A DNA stretch of 64,000 bases from NCBI RefSeq assembly GCF_000004825.1, contig NW_008805085.1, forward strand, positions 124,001 to 188,000, written 5' to 3'. Positions 1 to 12,500 of the stretch are shown here, piece by piece (within the stretch, counting starts at the first letter, position 1; each line of letters starts with the position of its first letter). The notes under the pieces are model-generated. The model was not told the origin of the DNA, did not search any database, and saw only the letters and a program-made list of their open reading frames with translations. Both the position numbers and the translations under genes were made by a program. This DNA is from Heterostelium album PN500 (Eukaryota > Evosea > Eumycetozoa > Acytosteliales > Acytosteliaceae).

Positions 1-530
1 ACACACTTGGCGCTTACCAACAAGAGTTTGGAAAGTTGGCACAATCGATCGTCGACAAGACACTAGTGCCACCAGGACCACCTCCAAGAAATATGACTGG
101 ACATACCTTCTTCTTCCTCCCGCCAGTCATCTATGACGATGCTCCAGGTGGACGTTTCGGTGCTGTCTATCAAGACGTCGAGTCAACCTACCAAATCGGT
201 CAGAATGCACCCGTCCAAGTGGTATTCTACGGTGCCAATCTCAGAAATAACTTTATGACTCAGAGCAGCTTCTTGACCGTCGACTATGAAGAGCAACCTG
301 GCAAGTGGACAACAGTACTGAACGATGGTGATTGGGATACTCGTTTATACTGGAAGATGCATGATCTCTCACAAAGCTTAATCACAATCGAATGGTTCAT
401 CGGAGAGACATTCCCAGTTCAACCTGGAACCTACAGAATCACACACTCTGGTTTTGCAAAACCAAGTGCACTTTCCGACAAGAGAATTCCATACTATGGA
501 GAATCAAGTACTTTTCAAGTAGTAGCATAA
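1..530 (+). CDS. Neutral ceramidase, C-terminal part (5' end outside window)
   Basis: The open frame enters from the left edge (frame beginning at base 3) and ends at TAA 528-530, so only about 175 C-terminal residues are visible. They match the C-terminal immunoglobulin-like domain of neutral/alkaline ceramidases: an ending of the catalytic region (TLGAYQQEFGKLAQ), then the proline-rich link PPGPPPRN and a beta-rich domain with VVFYGANLRNN, VDYEEQPGKWTTV and GTYRITHSGFAK. The family hydrolyses ceramide to sphingosine and a fatty acid, usually as a secreted or membrane-associated enzyme; the signal peptide and catalytic residues lie outside the window. No intron is seen in this part. A sphingosine-1-phosphate lyase gene lies 3.5 kb downstream, so two successive steps of sphingolipid breakdown are linked here. 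Confidence 0.9.
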   Translation, partial: TLGAYQQEFGKLAQSIVDKTLVPPGPPPRNMTGHTFFFLPPVIYDDAPGGRFGAVYQDVESTYQIGQNAPVQVVFYGANLRNNFMTQSSFLTVDYEEQPGKWTTVLNDGDWDTRLYWKMHDLSQSLITIEWFIGETFPVQPGTYRITHSGFAKPSALSDKRIPYYGESSTFQVVA

Positions 531-1134
531 AGATAAATCTATTACTATCTTTTTTACTTCAACCTTTTTCTTTTTTTTCAACCGTCAAAGTCTATCGTCA
601 TCACATATCTTTGTGATTTTTCGTGATTTCTTTAAATATATTTAGATTTTTTTGCATTGTGAATCCGTTTAGATTTTATTGTCACATGTGAAATCTATGA
701 TGGTATTGGTGTTTATATTAAAAAAAGGATGAAAAAAACTTTTAAATACTATGATGTTCGATTTACAAGAATATCATGTTATTTATCATCACCAAGTTTT
801 CAGTTCTACATCAGAAACAAATAGTTCTTTAGAACCATCCAAACAGGTGGGAATATAAAAATCTTTAAATAATCCTTTTTTTCCAATACCAGAGTTTTTG
901 ATCTTACAATAATCCAAATTGAAAAAAAAATCAACCAAAAAAAAAAAACAAAAAAAAAAAAATTTTTTAAAAAGGAAATTTTTAATTTTAAATTTAATTT
1001 AATTTAATTTTTTTGCATGTACAAATAAATAGTAGTAATTTTCAATCATTTTTGCATAACAAAATAATAATTTTTAATCAAATAAATAATATAATATAAT
1101 ATAATATATATAGTTTAAATATTTGTATTTCAAG
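531..1134. other. Intergenic spacer, ceramidase to M20 peptidase
   Basis: Very AT-rich spacer holding the ceramidase 3' UTR and the promoter of the next gene. There are A and T homopolymer runs near 905-1015 and a (TA)-rich stretch before the next ATG. I see no further gene in it. Confidence 0.6.
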
Positions 1135-2759
1135 ATGAATTCAACAAATACAATGAAATTCCCAAGTAAAGAAGATATTATAGCAAGAGTAGATGCACTG
1201 CAAACGGAATCAATTGAGAAGCTAAAACAATTGGTATCGTTCGATTCGTTGTTGGGAAATGAGAATGAAGCACAGATCTATATGCACGAGATATTCAACC
1301 AGATGGGTCTCAAAGTAGATAGATTCCAGGTGGATCTCGAGAAAATCAAACATCTTCCAGGTTTCTCACCGGTCAACTGGTCGTACGACGGCAAGGAGAA
1401 TGTCGTTGGTATTCATGAGCCTGATCCCGTACCCATTGAAATGAAATCGAAGGGTGCCACCGGTAAATCGTTGATTCTCAATGGACATATCGATGTGGTG
1501 CCAACCGGACGTGACGCTCTCTGGTCGAAACATCCGTTCTCACCGTACGTCAAGGACGGTCGTCTTTACGGTCGTGGCTCCGGTGATATGAAAGCCGGTA
1601 TAATGTCATTCGTGATGGCACTGAGAGCACTCAAGGAACTCGGATTCGTACCGGCATCGAAAGTGATCCTACAGACCGTGGTCGAAGAGGAATGCACCGG
1701 AAACGGTACACTCGCCTGTTTGGAGCGTGGTTACAAAGCCGATGGATGTATCATTCCCGAGCCATTCCCATGGATTGTCACCGGTCAGATCGGTGTAGTA
1801 TGGTGCAAAGTCAACGTCCGTGGAAAACCAGCTCACACCCTTGAAATGCAAGCCGGTATCAACGCAATTGACGCCGCCATGTTTATCGTACAAGAATTAA
1901 GAGAATTAGAAAAAGTGTATAGTATTACTAATCTATAACAATTAACTAACTAATCAATTAATTAATTATTATTATTATTATTTCTAACAATATATGTATT
2001 ACATCTCAATTTTAATTAATGTTATGTTTGTAGGTGGAATGAGAAATCAAAATGTCATGATCTTTTTAAGAAATTCCCACATCCTCTTAGTTTCAATCTT
2101 GGTCAGATTCAAGGTGGTGAATGGACTAGTTCAGTGCCATGTGAATGTAGCTTTGAATTGAGAGCAGGATTCTTCCCAGGTCAATCTTGTGAGAGTATAC
2201 GTAAGGAGTTGACAGAGGTCATTGAAAAGGCTGCTAAATCAAAGAATATACCATTCCAAATCGAATGGAATGGATTCCAAGCTGAAGGTTCAGTAATGGA
2301 TCCAAGCAGTGATTTATTACAACAATTAGCCGAAACACATAAGAATGTATTAAATGTATGTATAATTAGTTAGAATTATATTTATAATATTACTAATAAT
2401 AATAATTAATAACTAATTATTATTTTTTTTATTTTCCATTATTTACAATAACAACAGAGAGAAGTAGCATATGATCCAATTCTATGTACTACCGATTGTC
2501 GTTTCTTTGATCTCTACTATGGTATTCCATCTACTTGTTTTGGTCCAGAAGCAAATGCTATTCATGGGTATGTTTTGTTATGCTATTTGTTGATTTGTGT
2601 AAGAATCTATTATTAATGTTATTATATTATTTGTTTGTTTGTTTGTTTGTTTGTTGCAGTATTGATGAAAGTGTAAGTCTTGAAAGCTATAGAGATGTTA
2701 CAAGAGTTCTTGCATGTTTCATTGCTGAGTGGTGTGGATTGCAACCTGCTTCCATCTAA
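1135..2759 (+). CDS. M20-family metallopeptidase, acetylornithine deacetylase-like
   Basis: Four exons: 1135-1916, 2034-2355, 2458-2567 and 2660-2759 (TAA), giving 437 residues. Junctions keep phase with GT..AG introns; the first join reads EKV-WNEKSK. The start is the ATG at 1135; nothing in frame upstream begins with ATG. The M20 metal-site motifs are present in order: GHIDVVPTG near residue 116 (metal His and catalytic Asp), GRGSGDMKAG near 146 (bridging Asp), VVEEECTGNGT near 183 (catalytic Glu pair), and a C-terminal FGPEANAIHGIDESV that supplies the last metal His. These enzymes remove acyl groups from amino acids or short peptides in the cytosol using two zinc ions. Closest in feel to ArgE/DapE-type deacetylases; the exact substrate cannot be read from the sequence. 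It converges with the ZNHIT3-like gene, with only 57 bases between stop codons. Confidence 0.85.
2641..2656 (+). repeat. Short GTTT microsatellite inside M20 intron 3
   Basis: About five GTTT units run directly into the TTGCAG acceptor of the third intron, forming its pyrimidine/T-rich tract. Confidence 0.7.
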
Positions 2760-2816
2760 GTATGTGGTTGGTTATGTAATGTTGTTGATGATGATGAATC
2801 TCCATGATCTTCACAT

Positions 2817-3317
2817 TTATGCGTCTTTAGGAATTAGTTCACCAGTCTCGTTGACGGTCAAGTTATCCAATGTACCAATGGTAGCTAGCATCTTTAAAAC
2901 GAATTGATTAAACTCTGGAATGGTATCTCTGTATTTATTTAATAAAAGTATTTTCTGTGATTCATCGTCGACACTATCAATCTCCAAGATCAAACTCTTC
3001 AATTCTTTATGATCGATTGCATCTTGTATATATTTAGATTCGTCCAACAAATTGAATTGTTCTTCAGATACTTTTTTATAAAATGATACTGATGTTGTTG
3101 TCGTTGTTTCTACTTTGTTTAAACTATTATCGTTACTATTTGATTTCAAGATATTATTGTTGTTGTTGTTGTTGTTGTTATTGCTATGATTATCAGTATC
3201 TATTTTATGTTTATTGTAACAATTCAAAGAACAATATCTAATTGCTTTACATTGAGTACAACCGTATTTACTCTCTGATTGATTGCAAATCGAACACAAT
3301 GACAATGATGATGACAT
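2817..3317 (-). CDS. znhit3: HIT-type zinc finger protein, ZNHIT3/Hit1-like
   Basis: Single-exon gene of 166 residues starting at the ATG complementary to 3315-3317. Residues 8-40 form a HIT zinc finger: CSICNQSESKYGCTQC followed by IRYCSLNCYNKHK. An Asn run (about residues 50-58) separates it from a C-terminal part containing HKELKSLILEID and PEFNQFVLKML, which matches the C-terminal helices of ZNHIT3, including the LxxLL-like segment and the final 'x-EFxxxVLxxL' helix. Known ZNHIT3/Hit1 proteins are nuclear assembly factors for box C/D snoRNPs and interact with NUFIP/Rsa1. Assignment to ZNHIT3 rather than another HIT finger rests on the size and the C-terminal region; I am fairly confident. 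It is divergent from the S1P lyase gene. Confidence 0.8.
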   Translation of the reverse strand: MSSSLSLCSICNQSESKYGCTQCKAIRYCSLNCYNKHKIDTDNHSNNNNNNNNNNILKSNSNDNSLNKVETTTTTSVSFYKKVSEEQFNLLDESKYIQDAIDHKELKSLILEIDSVDDESQKILLLNKYRDTIPEFNQFVLKMLATIGTLDNLTVNETGELIPKDA

Positions 3318-4007
3318 GTTTGTGATATTATAAATGATATTATCCTACTGCAATAAGTTCTTAATTAATTTCTCTACACAAATCAGATATTTACGAGAGT
3401 TGTTGATTTATTTTATTGGGTATTTCTGAAAACAACTAAATAAGTATAATGATGATTTCTGTTTCGGAATTATGAAAATTGCAGCCGGATCTCTTATTTT
3501 TTTTGTTTTTCCATACCCCACCTGAGCAACTGACAACTACTGGTAAAAAAACAAAAACTAGTAAATGAAATTTGAGTGTGCACAAAAATCAATAAAATAA
3601 AATAAAATTTTATACACAATTATATAATATCATATATAATTTTAATTTACCAATTAATTCAACTTCACAAGTTTATAAACTAATCGAAACCATTCAATTG
3701 ATAATATTATTAAATATTATTGTTTGTTTGTGCAAAGTTTAGTTTTTGTAATAACATTTAATTAAAAATTCAATCATTTAATCAATCTAAATTAAACAAA
3801 GTAGTACCCAAAAACAACAACACCACCACCACACTACTATCGTTCATCAAATTATCATTGGTAATTGTTTTCTCATTGATAGTTTATTACTTTTATACTA
3901 CTACTACTTCAACTACTTCCACTACTACTTTATCAACCAATATTTTTATATTATATCTTGTAAACAAATACAATCAATTATCATTACCATTTGTAGTAAA
4001 AGATAGA
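3318..4007. other. Divergent promoter region between ZNHIT3-like and S1P lyase genes
   Basis: 690 bases shared by two divergent genes. It is AT-rich except for a patch at 3476-3545 (GCAGCCGGATCTC, then CATACCCCACCTGAGCAACTG). The 10-mer TGCAGCCGGA (3480-3489) recurs upstream of rps2 at 57891-57900. No gene is seen. Confidence 0.5.
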
Positions 4008-5919
4008 ATGAAAGATTTAATCGAAGCTACCAATACATATCTCGAGAGTTATCAACCATTGACCTTGGTTGCTGCAACCGCTGGTATTACCGCTGCATCC
4101 GTTGCATTAATCAAAACATTAAGTGATGGTGGTAAGTAATTTACAAATCAAATCAAATCAAATACATCTATCTACTTTTAGATTAGATTAGATTAGATTA
4201 CTTTCATTAATTCATTCCATTCTTTGTTTATACTAAAATTTCTGAATTTTTTATATTTAGATTTCCAAAAGAATATACAGAAAAAGTTCTTCTCAGCAGT
4301 AAAGAATGTACCAGCTGTTAAACAAGAGATCAAAAAGCAAAGAAGTAAGGTAAAGGAAACATTGAAAAAGTCATTCAATACCGATACCACCAATCCACAT
4401 TACGTATTGCCAGAGAATGGTGTCGCTCACAGCCAGATCTTGGCAGAGATGCAAAAGTTGATGGAGAAGGACGAGACCAAGTGGGGTACCTCAAAGGTCA
4501 GTGGTTGTGTATATCTAGGTGAGACCGAGCATACGGAGCTCCTCAACAAGGCATACGCTTTGTTCTCGCTCTCCAACCCATTGCATCCAGGTGTCTTCCC
4601 AAGCATCAGAAAATTCGAAACCGAAAGCATTGCAATGGTCGCCAACATGATGAACGGACATCCAAAGGTTGTCGGTGCAATGACCTCCGGTGGTACCGAG
4701 AGTATCTTCATGGCTGTCAAAGCCTATCGTGATTTCTACGCCGACAAAACTTCACATCCTGAAATGTAAGTTAGTTAATCATTCATTTCCAATCAATTCA
4801 AAATGATGTACTAATTAACAATCTGATGAACTGAACAGTGTTGTTCCAGTCACTATTCACGCAGCATTTGACAAGGCATGTGGATATTTGGGTATTAAGA
4901 TCGTTCATATTCCATTCGGTGACGACTATAAAGTTGATATTGCAGCTTTGAGAAAGGCAATCAATAAGAATACTATTATGATTGCCGGTTCAGCAGTGAA
5001 TTTCCCACATGGTATTATCGATGACATCGAGACACTCTCAAAGATCGCACTTGAGCACGACATTGGATTGCACGTCGATGCCTGTCTCGGTGGTTTCGTC
5101 ATTCCATTCGCCGAGGAACTCGGTTACGATATTCCGGTTTTCGATTTCAGATTGCAAGGTGTCACCTCGATGTCGGTAGACACTCACAAGTTTGGATATG
5201 CTGCCAAGGGTACCTCTGTCGTACTATTCGGCAAGCCAAAGTTGAGAAGATCGATGTATTTCACCGCACCAAACTGGCCAGGTGGTATCTACGCTTCGCC
5301 AACCATGCCAGGAAGCAGACCAGGTGGTTTAGTTGCCGCTTGTTGGGCTTCGTTGGTTGCTCAAGGTCACCAAGGTTTCAAATCCAAAGTCGAATCAATC
5401 ATGCAAACCACCAAGATCATTCTTAAAGGGTAATGTAATAACATTGACAGTGATAAACAGTAATATGTTATCAATCTGCTGAATCTATTCTAATCCAACG
5501 TTCGTACACACAAATCAAATAGACTTAAAGAGATTGAAGGTATTCAAATTATTGGTGATCCAAAGGCAATGGTTGTCGCTTTCACCTGTGAGAATATATT
5601 CTTTTTGAATGATTTGATGTCACATAAAGGATGGCATTTGAATGCGTTGCAAAAGCCAGACAGTGTTCATATCTGTGTCACTGCCAAGCACATTGGAATG
5701 GGAGAGACCTTTGTACAGGATGTTCGTGATTCAATGAAGGAGTTGAAATCGATGGATAAACTCCCGACCGACGGTATGGCACCGATCTATGGTACCGCCT
5801 CGAGTGTACCCGACCGTGATCTCATCGGTGTTATCCTCTCTGACTTTATCGATACTCTCATCACACCAGACCAACAACAAAACAAATCATCTGCCTCACC
5901 CTCTGAAAAACAACAATAA
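4008..5919 (+). CDS. sglA: Sphingosine-1-phosphate lyase
   Basis: Four exons, 4008-4131, 4261-4765, 4839-5429 and 5523-5919, encode 538 residues; each junction restores the frame (SDGD-FQKN, PEI-VVP, LKG-LKEIEG). The start MKDLIEATN is the ATG that precedes an N-terminal hydrophobic segment (residues about 20-38), as expected for the single-pass ER-anchored enzyme. The pyridoxal-phosphate fold type I core is clear: GVFPSIRKFE, MTSGGTESI (phosphate-binding region), HVDACLGGF and THKFGYAAKG, in which Lys327 should form the Schiff base. The enzyme splits sphingosine-1-phosphate into hexadecenal and phosphoethanolamine, the exit step of sphingolipid catabolism. Length agrees with SGPL1/SglA of other amoebae. 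All four exons look intact. Confidence 0.95.
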
Positions 5920-6561
5920 GTAAATAAAGTTGAACCAAAAAGTAAAATAAACAATTGTATTCGAATGATCAAAATATTATTATAAGTTAAAAAATTTTAT
6001 TCAAAAAAAAGAATTTTGTCAGAGATTTATAAATCTTGTTTGGCACCACCACACATTATTCTTGAAAATGTAAAACAAAACAAAAAAAAAACAAAAATAT
6101 TTCTTTTTAAAAGTTTGTTAATAAACAACAATTTTTAAATTGTATCACAATATATATATATAAAGTAATAATTGAAGTTATTTTTTTCAACTTACTTTTA
6201 TAATTTTGCAAAGTATTACAAAAAAAATACAATTTTTTTTTTTTTTGTATCAAAAATTCTTTTTTAATTAAAAAAAATCTCAAAATTTTGAATAATTACT
6301 ATTTTTGTATTTTTTTTTTAAAAAAATCAACTTGAAATTTTGATTTTTGGAGTTGCAAAATAAAACACAACTTTTTTACTTTAGATCAATATTCTATTAG
6401 TTTTTTTTTTTATTCTCATAGTCATTTTGTACAAATAAATAGTTTAAATATTATCAGTTTTCAAGATATATATATTTTCATAATCAATTTAGAAAAAACA
6501 AAAAAAAAAACAACATTTGTTAAAAAGTCAATCAATTGATTAAACTTGATCATTGAATAAA
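5920..6561. other. Intergenic spacer before the RNF213-like gene
   Basis: Nearly pure A/T with long homopolymer runs (for example 6235-6247). It holds the sglA 3' UTR and the promoter of the giant gene. No further gene is seen. Confidence 0.6.
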
Positions 6562-9500
6562 ATGAGTCATAAAAATGTAAGATTCTATTCTAATAAACAC
6601 AATAAAAACAACATTTATTAATTTTCTTGTTTCATATGATTTATTGCTTGCTACTTCAATATCAGAAAAATGCTGGTCCCATCATCAGCAATGTGAGTTT
6701 GGAATTCATCAGAACAGAGAATAGACCAAACCTCAAGTTGGATTCCGTGCAATTGGAAATCAATTTCAATTTCAAAACATTCACTTTTGAGACTACACCC
6801 AATGTTCTATTCCACTTTGATTCTATTGGTTATTTAAAGTAAGTACAATGAAATTCAATTGGTGGTGGTGTGGTGATGGTTGTTGTTGAACAATCAACTT
6901 ATTTTGATTATCAATCAATTGCTAACTCTTCTCCCCTACCTACATCTTTTGTTCTTCTTCTTCTTCTTCCTTCTTTTTGAATAGTTTTTCAGATATTCAT
7001 AAAAGAATCATCGTTGTACTGAGAGCAACACCAACTCTGTCTCCTACGATGTCGGAAGTTCAAGGACCGGCCATCGAAGACTTTACAGAGTTTGCAAGCT
7101 TCAAGAAATACTTGATTTACTTGCAAACCGATAAAGAGTATGTCAACATTAAGAAGCTTCTTATCAAAGAGAATATCTCTGTGAAAGATACTGTTGGAAT
7201 CTATGATGATTATTTGTTTGATAAAGTACTGCAAGCTGATTTTCTTAGTGTGAATACTGCATATCTTCCAAAAGCATCAACAACAACAACACCATTAGCA
7301 ACATTAACTAATAATAACTATATTCATAATGATAACAACAATAATCAAAATAACAACAACAACAATTACAATAACAATTACAATAACAATGTCACTAACA
7401 ATGGTAATCAATATAATGCTTATTTAAATCAGCCAGCTTCCGCTACGAAATCACATGGTGAGAAGAAAGGATTCTTTGGAAATTTTTTCTCTGGTAGTAC
7501 GGATGCACCAGACAGCTTGGCAAGAATAATTGTAGATTTCCTCGGTGAGAAGAGAGACAAAAAGCGAACACTTGCTACCTATACTGGCAGACTTTTGAAT
7601 GTAGATAGACTCAACGTTGACCCCAGTGATTTGCAATCGTTCGGCGGTGATCACTATCTCAGTCAATTGTCAAGCGGAGGTGTCTACCCATTGTTTTCTT
7701 TTTATCTTTTGATTTGTTTAGATCTGTATGTACAACAACAATAACTAACAAGATTTGTAATTTTAATATTAATTTATATTGTTTTGATTTCAAACAGTAA
7801 TATGCATATTCAAAATAGAATCTACTATTTCAACACTATCATTTCGAACATTCAAGGTGAACTCCAATTGGAGGGTTTTGGAGACCTCTATCGTCAGTTT
7901 GTTGAAACCAATCTGGCAAAGCCGGAATGCCCCGAATTCTTTATCAACTTGGGATTCCGTTACTTGGATTTCACAACTTTCAGTCAGAACCAGAGTTCCG
8001 CCAAACACATATTTCACATGGTATTAGACAAAGTCGAGCGAAATCCATCGGAACTCAAACATTACTACAAAATCACCAAAGAAAAGAAAAACTTTTTGAA
8101 CTTGTATATATCTTGTCGTCAATTATTAACCAAGGTAAATATTCTATACAACACTTCAATCTAATCTAGATTATGAATCATTCAGTTGACTAACTTTTTC
8201 ATTTCCTAATCAATCTATCAATTATTTAGAAAATCGATGATCCAATTAAGTTTGAATCATATATGTCAAATTTCCTTATTATATTGGATAGTTGTACCGT
8301 GTATTCAGAAACCTACAGTTTCATTTGGGACTATTTAATAAGAGATGGTATGGACATAACCAATCGATCGGATCTGTTGATCCAACTGCTAATTACTAAT
8401 TATTATTGTTATTATCTTTATTAGTTGATGATTTACCAAATGAATTGTTAATCTATCGATACAGAATCCTAAAGGTGTTGCTAAATTTCGAGACTTCATC
8501 AAGAGAGAAACTTGGTAGACTGTTATTCAGAGTGATGGCTCGACAAGCCGAGTATTTCTCCAATGATTTCGAATCGTTGGATCCAATCATAAGATCGAGA
8601 ATTCAAAATAGTCTACAAATGGTCATTACTGAAATGGTTCGTGACAATATCAATTCAATATTGCATCTACTCGATTATCCTGGCATTGCTGGTCTCATCC
8701 AAAAAGGTTTAACTCAGCTAGATTACAAACTGGTACTTCCCCACATCATAAGAATATTCAGTGGAAACAACTCGAGCTACGAAATCCTCCAGCGTAAATT
8801 AGAGGTATATATCACTTCAGTTGATCTGGCAAGAGTGATGCTCTATTGTCCTGCCTATAGATTTAAATACACTCATGATGTAAGTTTAAAACCTACTATA
8901 TAATTGCATTGATTATATTTTTGATATTAGAAGACTAATCTTAATCTCAATGCTCATTGTAGCCTAAAGCCAACTACAAAAATTTGATAGGAATATCGGA
9001 TGCAGAGTTTAGTTTTAGAAAAGATAAAACCAATGTTGTTCTTGATACTACAACCTACGAACAATACTATCGTTTTTGTAAACAGTTCATTTCCAAGTTG
9101 ATAAAGGTGTCACCACTCTCATACCTAGATCAAATTAATGTACCACCACCAAACACCCTTCCCTTTATTCTATACTTTACTCACTGTCTTGCCAATATTC
9201 AAATCGAATACAACAGGAATCAATATGGATGGGCCGCAGATTTCCGAACCGGTAAACTATGTCAATTGGCGATCTTTACATCCAATCAGATCAGACCATG
9301 GCAGTTTGAACACGATAATTATGATGCTCATATTGCAGCTGTATGTATCTTCTTATTTTTTTTATCAGTGATTTATAAACCATTTTATTAATGGATGATT
9401 CAATATTTATTATCTTTACAGTTTAGAGAAATCATAAATTTCAAATATGATTTCTATGTAAACAATTGGAAAAAGGCAAAAGTCGATGATTTCAATACGA

Positions 9501-12500
9501 TCACCGCTATTTTGATAAAGTATTTCAACTTTGGTCAAGTCCAAACTGCCAATGACCTCACACTGAAATTCCAAAAGGAGACTGCAGAGTTGGAAGCGTT
9601 GATCAAAGTCGGTCATTTCCTAGTCGATCGATTCGGTTATCGCTTACCGATGTTGCAAGTCGATCACAGTGAACGCAAGCCATCGGATCTAATAAGTGAG
9701 ATTCGAACATCGATCATCAACTCTGGCGCAAAAGAAACACTCAAGGAGGAGACATCATTTAAATTCCTCAAGTACTTCCTCTCTGCCGACAACAAATCAT
9801 TCTTTGAGATCATTTTCAACTTCTATGTCTCTGCCAAAGAGAAGAGCATCGACGCCTATGTCAACTCCACCAACAATTTCATGAAGAAATTGATTGACCA
9901 AGATCAATCCATTCCACTCAACAGTATTTTCCAACATATCATTGATTCTAAAGATATCAATTATAAGAAAGAACTTCAATTAATGTAAGGTTTTCAAAGA
10001 TCTATTTATAAGCAATTATTAATAGCCGAAAGGTAAAACTAACCAACTAATTAATTATCATCATCTTAGGTATAAATATTACTATCCAGAGCAAAAGTAT
10101 GATGATAAAGAGGAATTGTTACAAACCTTTATTAATCGTGCAACTTCACTCTATGGTATTCAATTGAATATCATAAATCTATATGAATTCTTCTCAAAGA
10201 ATGGAAATTATATAGTTGTGAACGATCTCGATGAAATAAGAATGGAAATTGATACCACTTTCAATTCCATTACCGGTCTAACAATCGGACAATCACAAAA
10301 CTCTCTTGAAAAAGCAACCAAATTGATTGGTAATCTTAATTATCATCAACTCAAGTATTTCGATCTGATCCATTTCGATCTAATCGAATTCTTTGGTTCC
10401 ATTCAAGACATTGCAAAGTTCAATGAAGTCATCACTGCCAATCTCTTGAATGACGAGTTCAATTTGAATTTGATGAACAACACCATCTATGCCTACGATA
10501 TGTTGCTGCCATTCATTCAGTATCATGCCACTGCAAAGAAAGCTGGAGTACCAGTCGTAGTCAACAGTCTCACAGAGCTGTGCGAAACCATTTCGAAATT
10601 GTTACCCGCTTCTCAGTCAGAGTTGGCCATTTCATTTGAGAGAATCGCTTCGGTTATTTCTCAACTTTCCCACGTCAAAGGTCTCTATTTGACAGCTGGT
10701 GGTACCTATTCATCGGAATCAATTCTACCGGCAGTCGTTCAGATCTTGAAAGGAGCGGAATTCATCTCGAGAAACACCAAGTCTGAGGATGGAATGGTTG
10801 GATGGATCTTGAAAGTTCAATCGACCGAAGTAAACATTGAATTCACTCGTGAAAAGATAGAGGATTTCGTCCAAGGTCTAAAGATATCGACAAACGATCA
10901 AAACAACAAACACGCACACACCATCGAGCAGTTTGAAGATATCGTTAAATTGTTGACAAATATCCACCATTTGCACTGTGAGTTGGATCGTACTTTCCAC
11001 ACCAAGCACTTTGGTGGTGTCTTGGATGTAAAGTTCTCGTCGGAGACCAAGTACTTGTTGAACAACAAGGTTGATGAGCTAAAGTTGGATCTAGAGTCGT
11101 GGACAGACACCATCAAAAAGCTACCAAAGAGATTTTGGTTGCTTAGAGCTCATGGTATATCTTCTTTGATCTCCACCTATGAGGAAGTTTTGAAATCCAA
11201 TCAGCAGCCAATCACTGTTGCTACGATGTCAAATGCAATCTACCCTTACATCAAGTATTGCTATCCGGTCTGTGACTTGAGTCTTGCAGTTATCACTCAA
11301 ATCCTAACTGCATGTCCAGAGCTATTGACCAAGATGGATTGTACAGAGTTTTTAGCTAGTTTGGTTGACAAGATTGACGAACACGATTCAATCATCGAAG
11401 ATAACAGTCGTGAAAGAGGACCGGTACTCGTCCACTTGGATTCCAAAGTCAATCTTTATAATGTCCTGATGCAGTTGAATCACAAAACTGTATTGCCACA
11501 TCCATCTCAGGTGTTCTATGCATACTCGTTTGGCAAGGATTATCAATACATCTTTGATTTGGTCGAGGAGATGCAAGGATACACCTACTACTTGATTGGT
11601 ATTCCCGATGAGAAGGACAAGTTGATCAACTGGCTATCCGATCACTACAGCAATGGCAACAAAGATTTGGCTAGATTCTATATCATTTCAACCAAGAGTT
11701 CTACTATGGCAACCGATTTATTCTCTTTCCTACCGATTCACAACGATCCATTCGATACCAACTGGACCAACTTCAAGGCACTCTGGGAGAAACGTAAAGC
11801 CACCAGTGGCATCGAATCGCTTGATCTTGTAAAAGGAAACAGTGGTACTGGTAAATCATTCTTTATCAAATCGAAATGGGACAATACCAACAACCCGATC
11901 ACCGTTCACATGAGACCAAGCTCCGATATCAAATCTCTAATTGACCATCTCAAGAAACACAACACACCTTCCAACACCAAAAAGAAGGTGTTGATTCATT
12001 TCTCTATTTCACCGTACTGTGACTTTGACAATTTCAATCATTTCTTCTATCCTCTCATTACCTCTGGATATGTATTCGGTCATCGTGTCGGTGAGATTCT
12101 CAATGTATCTGACTACCTCCAACTTCAGATCTATGTTGAAATTGGATCGCCCAAGAAGAGTGATACCAATGTTCTGCCATACAATGAGTATCTCAATAAC
12201 TCAATTCCAATCGTTGTCAACCTGGCCAAACACTTGGATCACACCAACAACCTATGGAGAACGACAGCCACCGAACTCAAATGTTTCTCATACACCAAGT
12301 TCACCGATATTACCAAGCCACCAACCAATGCGAATGGCGCTGATGTTGTGATGAATCAATATCTTCCAAACATTGTCAAAATGTTAAGAGACAAATTCAA
12401 TTACGATTCACAATATCTGTTGAATCCTAGCTTGTTGATTCAGAGAAATACTTTCCTCAAGTTGTTGGAGGAAAGACTACAGTTCCTCGACAATTACTGT

